NCBI GenBank assembly: GCA_031273485.1
Contig: JAISRS010000112.1
Span: 1-6,537 of the forward strand
Origin: Prevotellaceae bacterium
GTDB lineage: Bacteria; Bacteroidota; Bacteroidia; Bacteroidales; UBA932
DNA length: 6,537 nucleotides
Direction: 5' to 3'
In this document: in pieces, positions 1 through 6,180 of the stretch
How positions within the stretch are numbered: position 1 is the stretch's first letter
How the letters are laid out: every line of letters begins with the position of its first letter
Notes under the pieces: model-generated
What the model saw: only the letters and a program-made list of their open reading frames with translations
The model's database searches: none
What the model was told of the DNA's origin: nothing
Program-made: the position numbers and the translations under genes

Positions 1-30
1 TTTTCAAGCAATCGTTTTTTTATTGTTGTT

Positions 31-82
31 ATTTTAACTCAAAGTGTGTAAAGAATTTCTTTTGCGCACTTTAAGTTAAAAT
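31..82 (-). terminator. Long hairpin closing the operon (possible terminator or 3'-end stabiliser)
   Basis: Bases 31-48 pair with 65-82 in an 18-position stem with 16 Watson-Crick pairs. Of the two exceptions, 40/73 is a G-U wobble on the minus transcript and 47/66 is a wobble on the plus transcript. A short inner stem (50-53 with 59-62) extends it. The stem starts 8 nt beyond the stop codon of the last minus-strand gene, the usual place for a transcript 3' end. No U-tract follows on the minus strand (the next bases are A/C-rich), so it is not a textbook intrinsic terminator. It could act in either direction or protect the 3' end from exonucleases. Confidence 0.45.
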
Positions 83-89
83 AATTTCT

Positions 90-467
90 TTACGAAACGA
101 CAATTTGGAATACACCCACGGGATGTCCTTCACCCAAATGATCAACGAGTTTCGTGTAAATTTCCCGGTGAGTAAATTCTCCTTTGCGTATATCGGCTTC
201 ATAATGGAAAACGTGCCACAAATCAAGAATTTCGGTAATCAACTGCTGTATCTGTCCGTCCGAAAGCCTGTTTTCGGGCGGAAAATAGTTTTTGGGTACA
301 CCAAACAAACTCTCCATGGTTTGCTCGTCTTCTTCCATTGACATCTCTAAATCAATCACATCTTCAAGACCTTTCATCTCTTCGGGAAGTTCCAGATAAC
401 GCGGCGCAGGACGGTTGTGATGCGCCTCGCGTAACATTTCAATTAACTGATCAACGTATTTTTGCAT
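90..467 (-). CDS. Uncharacterised 125-residue acidic protein at the end of the cas operon
   Basis: Function not recognised. The 125-residue protein shows no signal peptide, membrane segment or catalytic motif. It has a basic/His patch (residues 14-23, AHHNRPAPR), a strongly acidic stretch (residues 26-53, including MEEDE), then a Phe/Pro motif (GVPKNYFPP, 56-64) and a predicted helix rich in Leu, Ile and Gln (70-90). The ATG at 467 is preferred because it lies 37 nt after the cas3 stop behind an AT-rich leader. The frame is open upstream to an ATG at 575, but that would run deep into cas3. From memory, the FGVPxxxFPPxxxL(S/T)D pattern recalls small uncharacterised Bacteroidota proteins; this is unverified. 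Its position suggests co-transcription with cas3, so it may be an accessory factor, or simply the chromosomal neighbour. Its G/C at third codon positions (about 45% by hand count) is a little above sampled parts of cas5 and cas3. Confidence 0.75.
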   Translation of the reverse strand: MQKYVDQLIEMLREAHHNRPAPRYLELPEEMKGLEDVIDLEMSMEEDEQTMESLFGVPKNYFPPENRLSDGQIQQLITEILDLWHVFHYEADIRKGEFTHREIYTKLVDHLGEGHPVGVFQIVVS

Positions 468-504
468 ATTGTTTATAATAAATTTGTTTATTTTAAGACT
501 AAAT

Positions 505-2802
505 TCATAACTGGTTGCCTCCTTCGGCAAAAGATACACCCTTTTCATATTGGTAAAAACCATCCCTGACAACATATATTTGTTCTATTTCATCACCGTA
601 CCGAATTTTCATCAAATCCACCATGTACTGTCGCCTGCCTTTTTCAATCAAATATACAGGCAGTTCTATCGAATATTCTATTTTCCAGCTCTGATATTCA
701 AGATAATTGTGAAAGAAAAAAGTCGGTGGTTTTTGCACAAATACGGTACTTTGGGCATCAATATTCCTGCTTTTCCAGAAATTTATCTCCGTATCATCTG
801 AATTTGGCATCTGTTTTGAATTAATTAACCAATTCAATGAAAAATATTCTTTTAAATCCCTGGCATTATTGATTGCTTTAGGTGAAAACGTATTGTTCTG
901 TTCATAGACTTGATTTATAAGATTCACCAATTTATCTGCATTATAGAATGTTTTTTCGATTATTTCCGCTGTTTTATTCAACGCATCACATGGAATCCAG
1001 CATTTATTCTTTCTGTCGTACTCTCCATAAGGCGCCGGATAAAATATCCCGTCTTTCAGAGGTTTCAGCACATACAGTTGACCGATTTTTAACCTGTCAA
1101 AACGGCATAATCTGCCGGCTCGCTGTGTGAGCCGGTCAATGGGACAAAGTTCGGAAATCATTATATCGGCGCTGATGTTAATACTCATTTCACCTATTTG
1201 AGTCAAAATGGCTATTCCTTTTGCGCAGTTATTTTTCCATGCGTCTTTTCCCAGTGCATCAATTAATTCCTGCTCTTTATCTTTTTTGTGAGGCTCCGTA
1301 AAACGGCTGTGATATAAAATTGGCTTTACACCTTTTTCAGTGAACCAATCGTAAAATAAGATCGCTTTATCCACCGTATTTGCATATATGATGGCAGTCC
1401 CTTTCTCTATGCACATCTCAAGTAAATTTTCAATTTCGGACAGTTCGGAATACTCTATAATATCCTTAATCTCAAAACGATTTCTTTGATTGTCTGATGT
1501 GTCTTCAACTATTTTATCAATTTTATAACCGATATTATTATAAGAAGGCAGTACGGATTCCGGCAAAGAGGCGCTCATGATTAAAATCGGAACTTTCCAA
1601 TACCTCAAGATTTCCAACAGGACAAGAATATTTGCCTGAGTAAAGTCATCGTAGAAGTCGGCTTCGTCAATAACCAGACAGGCATTAGCCAAATTGAACG
1701 TAATTAAATGATGGTCTTCTCTGGTTAAAGTCAAAGCCATTAGCAAATGATCAATCGTGCAAACGGTTATAGGAGTTTGCAGTAACCGTGCAAATTCATG
1801 TATTTTGTCTGCTTCCCGTTTTTCAATCAAACGGTTCTCAATTTGTTCCTGAAATTTCACAAACCATGCACTTGAATGATAAAGACCCGTATCCGACAGA
1901 CTTTCCGCAATATTAATCGCTAAGGCATTAGATGTGAATCGGGTTGGCATTGCTATAACTAATCGTTCGGCTCTTTTGTTCTCGATTTGCAGAGATGCCC
2001 ACAACAGGGAAGCGTCCGTTTTGCCTGCTCCGGTAGGAGCGCGAATGAGGAGTAAATCCTCTTGCCGGTATTCTTGAATCAATTGCTGGACTCCTCTTTT
2101 TGTCGGATGAGGGAAAGTGTATTCAAACGATGTAAGTTCGGGGACAAAGTCGCCGTCTTCTTTTGCACTTGCCCGATGGTCGGCTAATTGCAGCAATCCT
2201 CTTGGTCCTGCAAATTCATAATGGATTTTTGCCCTCTCTTCCAATGAACATTGCTCTATAACGCGACAACTTTCTATCCTGAACTTTTTCCAGAAGTCAA
2301 TCATTCCTTCCTTTTCCCATCGCTCTTCATAAGCAAATCCTAATTTTCCATGATGAGCCGCAATTGCCGCCTGCAATGGCAACGGCATGGTTGTATTAAT
2401 TTTAAGTGAATAAAATTCATGTCGTACACCTGCATTACGAATATTTTTACCTGCTTCTTTTTCTTCCTTTTTTGAATAGTCTTTGAAACTTCCTTCTCCA
2501 TTTTTTAATTTCCACAGCAAAAACGCTTCGTAATCTTTTTGACAGGCTGCCTGCCATTTTTCAGACTTTTCTTTCCCTTTGTCGTGATATTGGCATATTA
2601 TTTCTAACCTGCGAGCCAAATCTTTTCCTGCGGTTTCTTTATATTTTTTACAGGTAAATGAATTTTGCTCAGCCAACATTGTACCTTCCGACATTACATT
2701 CTGCGTGTGTTCGCATAGTGTAATGCCGGAGGGTTTTGCCAATATTGGATGCCTGTATTTATTCACGACCGAATGCTGCTTCGAATGAGAGTATTTCGGC
2801 AT
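505..2802 (-). CDS. cas3: CRISPR-associated helicase/nuclease Cas3 (HD plus DEAD-box helicase)
   Basis: Effector nuclease-helicase of type I CRISPR-Cas, recruited by Cascade to nick, unwind and degrade target DNA 3'-5'. Residue numbers here count from an upstream ATG at 2829. The HD domain shows H41, H82-D83 (YHDKGK), H137, H159-H160 and D217 (ADHRAS). The helicase shows Walker A APTGAGKT (264-271), a motif Ia-like MPTRFTSNA, DEAD (388-391), SAS (419-421), a motif V region with TQIGEMSINISAD (543-555) and motif VI QRAGRLCR (569-576). About 200 C-terminal residues follow, so the gene is intact with both halves fused. The start is unsure. The ATG at 2829 overlaps cas7 by 71 nt. The ATG at 2802, used here, overlaps by 44 nt. 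A GTG at 2766 overlaps by only 8 nt and begins 8 residues before the conserved-looking ILAKPSGITL. Motif V has Asn (N551) where many Cas3 proteins have Asp. Confidence 0.95.
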   Translation of the reverse strand: MPKYSHSKQHSVVNKYRHPILAKPSGITLCEHTQNVMSEGTMLAEQNSFTCKKYKETAGKDLARRLEIICQYHDKGKEKSEKWQAACQKDYEAFLLWKLKNGEGSFKDYSKKEEKEAGKNIRNAGVRHEFYSLKINTTMPLPLQAAIAAHHGKLGFAYEERWEKEGMIDFWKKFRIESCRVIEQCSLEERAKIHYEFAGPRGLLQLADHRASAKEDGDFVPELTSFEYTFPHPTKRGVQQLIQEYRQEDLLLIRAPTGAGKTDASLLWASLQIENKRAERLVIAMPTRFTSNALAINIAESLSDTGLYHSSAWFVKFQEQIENRLIEKREADKIHEFARLLQTPITVCTIDHLLMALTLTREDHHLITFNLANACLVIDEADFYDDFTQANILVLLEILRYWKVPILIMSASLPESVLPSYNNIGYKIDKIVEDTSDNQRNRFEIKDIIEYSELSEIENLLEMCIEKGTAIIYANTVDKAILFYDWFTEKGVKPILYHSRFTEPHKKDKEQELIDALGKDAWKNNCAKGIAILTQIGEMSINISADIMISELCPIDRLTQRAGRLCRFDRLKIGQLYVLKPLKDGIFYPAPYGEYDRKNKCWIPCDALNKTAEIIEKTFYNADKLVNLINQVYEQNNTFSPKAINNARDLKEYFSLNWLINSKQMPNSDDTEINFWKSRNIDAQSTVFVQKPPTFFFHNYLEYQSWKIEYSIELPVYLIEKGRRQYMVDLMKIRYGDEIEQIYVVRDGFYQYEKGVSFAEGGNQL

Positions 2803-3679
2803 CCTGTCCTGCCGGATCAAAAAGGTCATTACTGTCCAGACAGGTCAGAGCATCTTTATATGCTTTAAAAACGCTGTTTTCCGTTCTGTCATCGCCAATA
2901 AAATATTTCGCTTGCCGTTCTTCCAATTCCGCCAGAATATTCTTTTTTTCCTGCTCATCGGCAACAAAATATCTGCTCGCTTTACGGCTAAGTACGGTAT
3001 CAAAAACTATCAGGACGTTTTGAGGTTCGCCGCTTACTGCATTCCTTGCCTGATTGGCATAGTCATTCATTGATTTGGTGGCTTCGAGGTAAAGTCTTGC
3101 CCGCCGTTTGCGTTCCGTATCATCCGCATGTTTAAAGTATTTGGTCGCAATGTTAAAACCCTTTTCGTATTTGAACGCTTTAGATATACTTAATGCGCTG
3201 ACGTCTAAAAAGAAATTCATGTGCATCAAATCCTTTTGACTAAATTCTTTTGTTGCCAATGCCTGATCTTTGGCATCTTCCGATTCATCGAAACGAATGC
3301 GTACCAACAAATCACGACCAACTTCACTTTCAAGCGCTGCTACCGCAGGAGTTACGGAAAGCGGCGCAGTTCTCCTGCCCGAATAATCGCCTTTTGACGG
3401 ATGCATAAAGCCTCCCATATCGGCACGCAAATCTTTTTCAATCAGATTACTGATACCATCTCCGTTTGACACAAAAGTTTCTCCTTTGTTGGAATCGGAC
3501 AGATTTAATCTGTCTATTGCCGAAAACAGAACATGTCTTTGCATTTGTCCGGACACATATACTCGTCCATCAGGTCTTCTCTTGATTGAAGATGCATTAC
3601 CTAAAAGTTTTTCACCGCCGTTCGCTATGTGATTTTCAAACGGGGCGAGCGCTGTTACTAAAATTCCTTTGATTTTCAT
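2759..3679 (-). CDS. cas7: Cas7 backbone protein, Csp1 (PGING/I-C-like, Cst2/DevR family)
   Basis: A 306-residue RAMP-fold protein that polymerises along the crRNA as the Cascade backbone. Diagnostic features: an N-terminal beta strand (IKGILVTALAPFENH, 3-17), the GNASSIKR motif (27-34), VYVSGQMQRHVLFSAI (40-55), and the segment LRADMGGFM (84-92) followed by SGRRTAPLSVTPAVA (100-114). The last two match the pattern of the DevR/Cst2/Csp1 Cas7 group as remembered. A lysine/arginine-rich helical segment (166-213) and a C-terminal region complete it; the length is normal for Cas7. The ATG at 3679 lies 20 nt after the cas8 stop, with an AT-rich leader and no Shine-Dalgarno sequence. Its 3' end is overlapped by the longer possible starts of cas3. 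The exact subtype label is inferred from the gene set; the Cas7 assignment itself is firm. Confidence 0.92.
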   Translation of the reverse strand: MKIKGILVTALAPFENHIANGGEKLLGNASSIKRRPDGRVYVSGQMQRHVLFSAIDRLNLSDSNKGETFVSNGDGISNLIEKDLRADMGGFMHPSKGDYSGRRTAPLSVTPAVAALESEVGRDLLVRIRFDESEDAKDQALATKEFSQKDLMHMNFFLDVSALSISKAFKYEKGFNIATKYFKHADDTERKRRARLYLEATKSMNDYANQARNAVSGEPQNVLIVFDTVLSRKASRYFVADEQEKKNILAELEERQAKYFIGDDRTENSVFKAYKDALTCLDSNDLFDPAGQDAEILSFEAAFGRE

Positions 3680-3699
3680 CTCTGTAAAATATTAATTGT

Positions 3700-4122
3700 T
3701 TATATTTCTTCTAAATTTTCATTATCGACATCATCGTCTAAATCATCATTCTGTTTAACCTCCGCCTTCTCTGTTCCATTGATCAATCGGGAGAATGCTA
3801 TCAACAGATTTTTGGCTTTTTCGAGAGGCAATTCGCCACTTGCCGTTTTCTCCATAAAGAGAGAGGCTGCTTCCGGTGCATCCATGCCCGATAATCTTCC
3901 CGCTCTGGTTACTGCCTGTGCGATAAGAGCATCTCCCGACTTGGATGAAAAAGTCGAACTTTCCAATTCTACAAGGACTTTCGATTTTATTGTTCGAAGT
4001 CCTTCCCAATAATTTGGAGTGCCTTCTCTTATTTCGGATTTAGCCGTGAAATAAGCTACTTTATTCAGCCATTTTCCTAATGCTCTGGCTGATGCTACAA
4101 TTTTAGGATCAATGTTTTCCAT
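3700..4122 (-). CDS. Possible internally translated Cas11-like small subunit (cas8 C-terminus)
   Basis: Proposed independent product of the same frame as cas8, starting at the in-frame ATG for Met372 and giving 140 residues. The bases just upstream of this ATG (4123-4145) are almost pure A/T (TTATTTTATAAAA directly before ATG), resembling the AT-rich leaders of the other genes here. The encoded segment looks mostly helical (for example IVASARALGKWLNKVAYF and LEKAKNLLIAFSRLI), fitting small-subunit helical bundles. In subtypes I-B, I-C and I-D, translation of Cas11 from inside the cas8 or cas10d gene is experimentally established, and those products are of similar size. For this particular locus it is inference; the AT-rich stretch could be coincidental in an AT-rich gene. 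Confidence 0.4.
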   Translation of the reverse strand: MENIDPKIVASARALGKWLNKVAYFTAKSEIREGTPNYWEGLRTIKSKVLVELESSTFSSKSGDALIAQAVTRAGRLSGMDAPEAASLFMEKTASGELPLEKAKNLLIAFSRLINGTEKAEVKQNDDLDDDVDNENLEEI

Positions 4123-5235
4123 TTTTATAAAATAAGTATTAAATAATATTGTTACTTGACTGGGATATTCTGCACGAAATGCCAAAAAATCTTTGAATGC
4201 CGCATGGTTGAATAAATGTAAAAAACGGCTTGCAAACAGGTCAAATTTCTGGTATTCGGTATTTGTACTTGTTCTTCTATCCTGATTATAAAGTTGTGAA
4301 TAGTATAAACTGTCTATTATTGATTTCAGTTTGCCTGCTTTTGCCAGATCAATTACGTAATGATTGTAGGTAAACGTGCTTGCTCCTCCATACCTGATCA
4401 TATATATTTCCGACCCTTTCAAACTCTCTAAAACTCTTTTGGCTTGCTCCGAATATTCCGTTTCTTTTGCAAATTCACCTATTGCCCCCAGAACAGCGAT
4501 GCTCCCTAATGCGCTGCTTCGTGGAGGATTCGGAAAATTTCCCTTAAAGATAAGCGGTCGTTTGGGTTCATAAGAGATTGTTGCATTTGTCCCTTTACCC
4601 GACTTCGCCAAAATATTTCCGACTTTCAAGTTGGATGCTGTTTTTGATTTTAACATTCTCTTAAAAAGCGAGATATAGTCCATCAATTTATCAATGGACA
4701 AGTCCGGAATAATGCATATATTGAAAAGTTCGGGTTTGCCTTTTTTATCAACACGATATTGAAGGGATGGTTTATTTACGGTGAGTGTTGTTACTGCGCT
4801 TAATCCTTGCTCTTTCAGCGAAACCCTGGGTTTTCCTCTGCTAATTCCTCCTTTAAGCGAAAAACTCAAGTATTCTCCGGCTGTAGGGGCGACGGACATA
4901 TTTAAATCTTCCGGTTTCTCAAACAGTTGCGTCCTTAAAGCGTTTATTAACTCCTCTGCAACTTTCCAAAGATTTCCCGCCTGTTTATCTGTTGATACAA
5001 CATTGGGCGATAGATATATCCCCCGAGCCGGATTCCCTTTCTCTATTTTACAGAAATCATACTTTACTTCTTTTTTACCTTCAAAATGTTCGGAGGGCTT
5101 CATTCTAAATGCTTCAAGACCTTTTTGTATCTCGGAAATCACATGAACGGCATTAATACTTTCGCAATTTGGAAGTTCATTTTCAACCATGATCAGGGCT
5201 TGCGCATATCTTATATATGGATGTACTGTACTCAT
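3700..5235 (-). CDS. cas8c: Cas8 large subunit, probable Csp2 (Cas8c group, PGING type)
   Basis: Large subunit expected to read the PAM and open the target duplex in Cascade. Cas8 proteins diverge strongly, so the call rests mainly on position between cas5 and cas7, the 511-residue size and resemblance to Csp2 as remembered. The N-terminal and middle parts carry basic/glycine-rich segments (SLKGGISRGKPRVSL, 126-140; PLIFKGNFPNPPRSSALGSI, 227-246) that could contact nucleic acid. The C-terminal 140 residues look mainly helical, as expected for a fused small-subunit domain, and end in an acidic tail (498-510). No HD or GGDD motif is present, which argues against Cas10. The start codon overlaps the cas5 stop in an ATGA, indicating translational coupling. 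An in-frame ATG at 4122 may give a separate small subunit. Cas8b or another lineage-specific Cas8 remains possible. Confidence 0.85.
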   Translation of the reverse strand: MSTVHPYIRYAQALIMVENELPNCESINAVHVISEIQKGLEAFRMKPSEHFEGKKEVKYDFCKIEKGNPARGIYLSPNVVSTDKQAGNLWKVAEELINALRTQLFEKPEDLNMSVAPTAGEYLSFSLKGGISRGKPRVSLKEQGLSAVTTLTVNKPSLQYRVDKKGKPELFNICIIPDLSIDKLMDYISLFKRMLKSKTASNLKVGNILAKSGKGTNATISYEPKRPLIFKGNFPNPPRSSALGSIAVLGAIGEFAKETEYSEQAKRVLESLKGSEIYMIRYGGASTFTYNHYVIDLAKAGKLKSIIDSLYYSQLYNQDRRTSTNTEYQKFDLFASRFLHLFNHAAFKDFLAFRAEYPSQVTILFNTYFIKMENIDPKIVASARALGKWLNKVAYFTAKSEIREGTPNYWEGLRTIKSKVLVELESSTFSSKSGDALIAQAVTRAGRLSGMDAPEAASLFMEKTASGELPLEKAKNLLIAFSRLINGTEKAEVKQNDDLDDDVDNENLEEI

Positions 5236-5987
5236 AACAGTTTAAAATTTAGATCCACCCATCCTTCACTATTCCCCAGATATCCTATGTTTTCATCTGC
5301 AAGTCTTGACTGGAGCATCTTGTACAAATCCATATCAATTGTTATTCGTACCGAATAGCTACCCTCCATGTAGAGATATTCTCTCTTTGTCGGCGATGTG
5401 TAATATTGCGGAAATTTATCCGTATTATTTTTGAAAAATTTCTCCAGTTCCTTATCATCTATCTGTTTTGGATTCTTTTCGTTTCTTGGCAGTTCTCTTT
5501 TTTGCGATATTAATTCAAAACTCAGATTAGCTGTCCCTTTCGGATGAACAACTGCATCCGAACGTCGAAATGCCTTCTTCCACAAATCATCATAAAAGAT
5601 AACTCTTTTGAATTTCGGAACACATTCCTGAATTTCAAAATACTCCATCAACAAGGGAAAGTATGTTGAACCTTTGGTTGAGTCAACAAACGTCTTTGCT
5701 GTTTGTTTTTTTCGTACCTTTTTCAGTTCTTCAAAAATTTGTTTCCTGTCCATTAAAGCAATATGCCATCCCAGAATGTTTTCAAAAAGTCCGCAAAGCA
5801 TTTTCTTATCGGGCATCTTTAACGTTTTATAGTATGATCCGGGTAATTCGCTTACCATGGATAACGGCGCAAGAGGTTGAATTTCCAGTATAACCGTGCT
5901 GTTAAGCATTGGTTTTCCCCAAAGAATGGAAATATCTATTTCTTTTTTCTCTGATATTCTGTTTGAATTCGTATCACTATTGTTCAT
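5232..5987 (-). CDS. cas5: Cas5 (Cas5p, PGING/I-C-like)
   Basis: A 251-residue RAMP protein expected to bind the 5' handle of the crRNA at the foot of Cascade. In subtype I-C the Cas5 protein also cleaves pre-crRNA in place of Cas6, and no cas6 is visible here. Recognisable segments are STVILEIQPLAPLSMV (30-45, first beta strand), LPGSYYKTLKMPDKKMLCGL (48-67), FENILGWH (68-75) and RRSDAVVHPKG (141-151). Tyr52/Tyr53, His75, His148 and Lys150 are candidate catalytic or RNA-contacting residues, but none can be assigned without a structural alignment. The ATG at 5987 gives about 26 hydrophilic residues before the usual first strand. A second in-frame ATG at 5909 (Met27) sits right at that strand and is a real alternative start. 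It is the first gene of the operon and overlaps cas8 by 4 nt. Confidence 0.88.
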   Translation of the reverse strand: MNNSDTNSNRISEKKEIDISILWGKPMLNSTVILEIQPLAPLSMVSELPGSYYKTLKMPDKKMLCGLFENILGWHIALMDRKQIFEELKKVRKKQTAKTFVDSTKGSTYFPLLMEYFEIQECVPKFKRVIFYDDLWKKAFRRSDAVVHPKGTANLSFELISQKRELPRNEKNPKQIDDKELEKFFKNNTDKFPQYYTSPTKREYLYMEGSYSVRITIDMDLYKMLQSRLADENIGYLGNSEGWVDLNFKLL

Positions 5988-6050
5988 GTTTATTCTAATG
6001 CTTTAATTTTCGATGAAAAACCTACTTAACTAAATTCAGTAAATCTGTGT

Positions 6051-6076
6051 TTTCTAATTTTGTGCAAAATTAGGAA
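6051..6076. repeat. Palindrome over the -7 box (candidate operator)
   Basis: The arms at 6054-6062 (CTAATTTTG) and 6065-6073 (CAAAATTAG) are perfect 9-bp inverted copies separated by 2 nt. Extending to 6051-6062 and 6065-6076 gives 12-bp arms with a single mismatch. The dyad contains a TAATTTTG box on each strand. A dimeric repressor bound here would cover the predicted -7 element of the cas promoter. No regulator gene is visible in the window. Confidence 0.55.
6065..6072 (-). promoter_or_regulatory. Predicted cas operon promoter, Bacteroidota -7 element
   Basis: Read on the minus strand, these bases are TAATTTTG, an exact match to the Bacteroidota primary sigma factor -7 consensus TAnnTTTG. 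It lies about 78 nt upstream of the cas5 ATG, implying a 5' leader of roughly 70 nt. No clear TTTG -33 element sits at the usual 19-21 nt spacing; the nearest candidate, TTTC, is 24 nt away. This suggests a modest or regulated promoter. The 193-bp spacer is the longest gene-free stretch between the first and last genes, which supports a transcription start here. Confidence 0.6.
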
Positions 6077-6180
6077 TAAAAAATTAATCCTACTACGAAA
6101 CTGAGTCAGATTGGTGAATAATTTAACATAAATAACTAACCCACAGATTTTATTTTTCTACATTTACATTCTTTCTATTA

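Larger units (their letters stand above)
6041..6150. repeat. Distant inverted repeat flanking the cas promoter palindrome
   Basis: AAATCTGTG at 6041-6049 is the exact reverse complement of CACAGATTT at 6142-6150. The 9-bp arms sit on both sides of the palindromic promoter, about 92 nt apart. This could be a pair of regulator half-sites or a weak long-range pairing. Matches of this length can also arise by chance in AT-rich spacers. Confidence 0.3.

Noticed and set aside
468..575. N-terminal extension of the 125-residue protein to the ATG at 575
   Set aside because: It would overlap cas3 by 71 nt, and the added residues coincide with the coding 3' end of cas3; the ATG at 467 after a 37-nt AT-rich gap is simpler.
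2736..3023. 95-codon plus-strand open frame over the cas7/cas3 junction
   Set aside because: Antisense to two conserved genes, with a low-complexity Ser/Ala/Arg-rich product typical of a shadow frame.
3755..4009. 84-codon minus-strand frame overlapping the cas8 3' end, considered as an alternative Cas11 gene
   Set aside because: Its frame differs from cas8, and the product is rich in Gly, Ser and Arg with no helical-bundle pattern; the in-frame start at 4122 is a better small-subunit candidate.
4781..5146. 121-codon open frame on the plus strand inside cas8
   Set aside because: It lies fully antisense to a well-supported cas8, has no recognisable domain and no promoter or leader of its own; a shadow frame.
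3700..5235. Large subunit as Cas10/Cas10d (type I-D or III)
   Set aside because: No GGDD palm motif or HD motif is visible and the length is short for Cas10; the context with fused HD-helicase Cas3 fits Cas8.
6055..6062. Plus-strand promoter TAATTTTG as an independent gene promoter
   Set aside because: It exists because the site is palindromic. No plus-strand gene follows and no -33 element is seen, so it is reported as part of the palindrome only.
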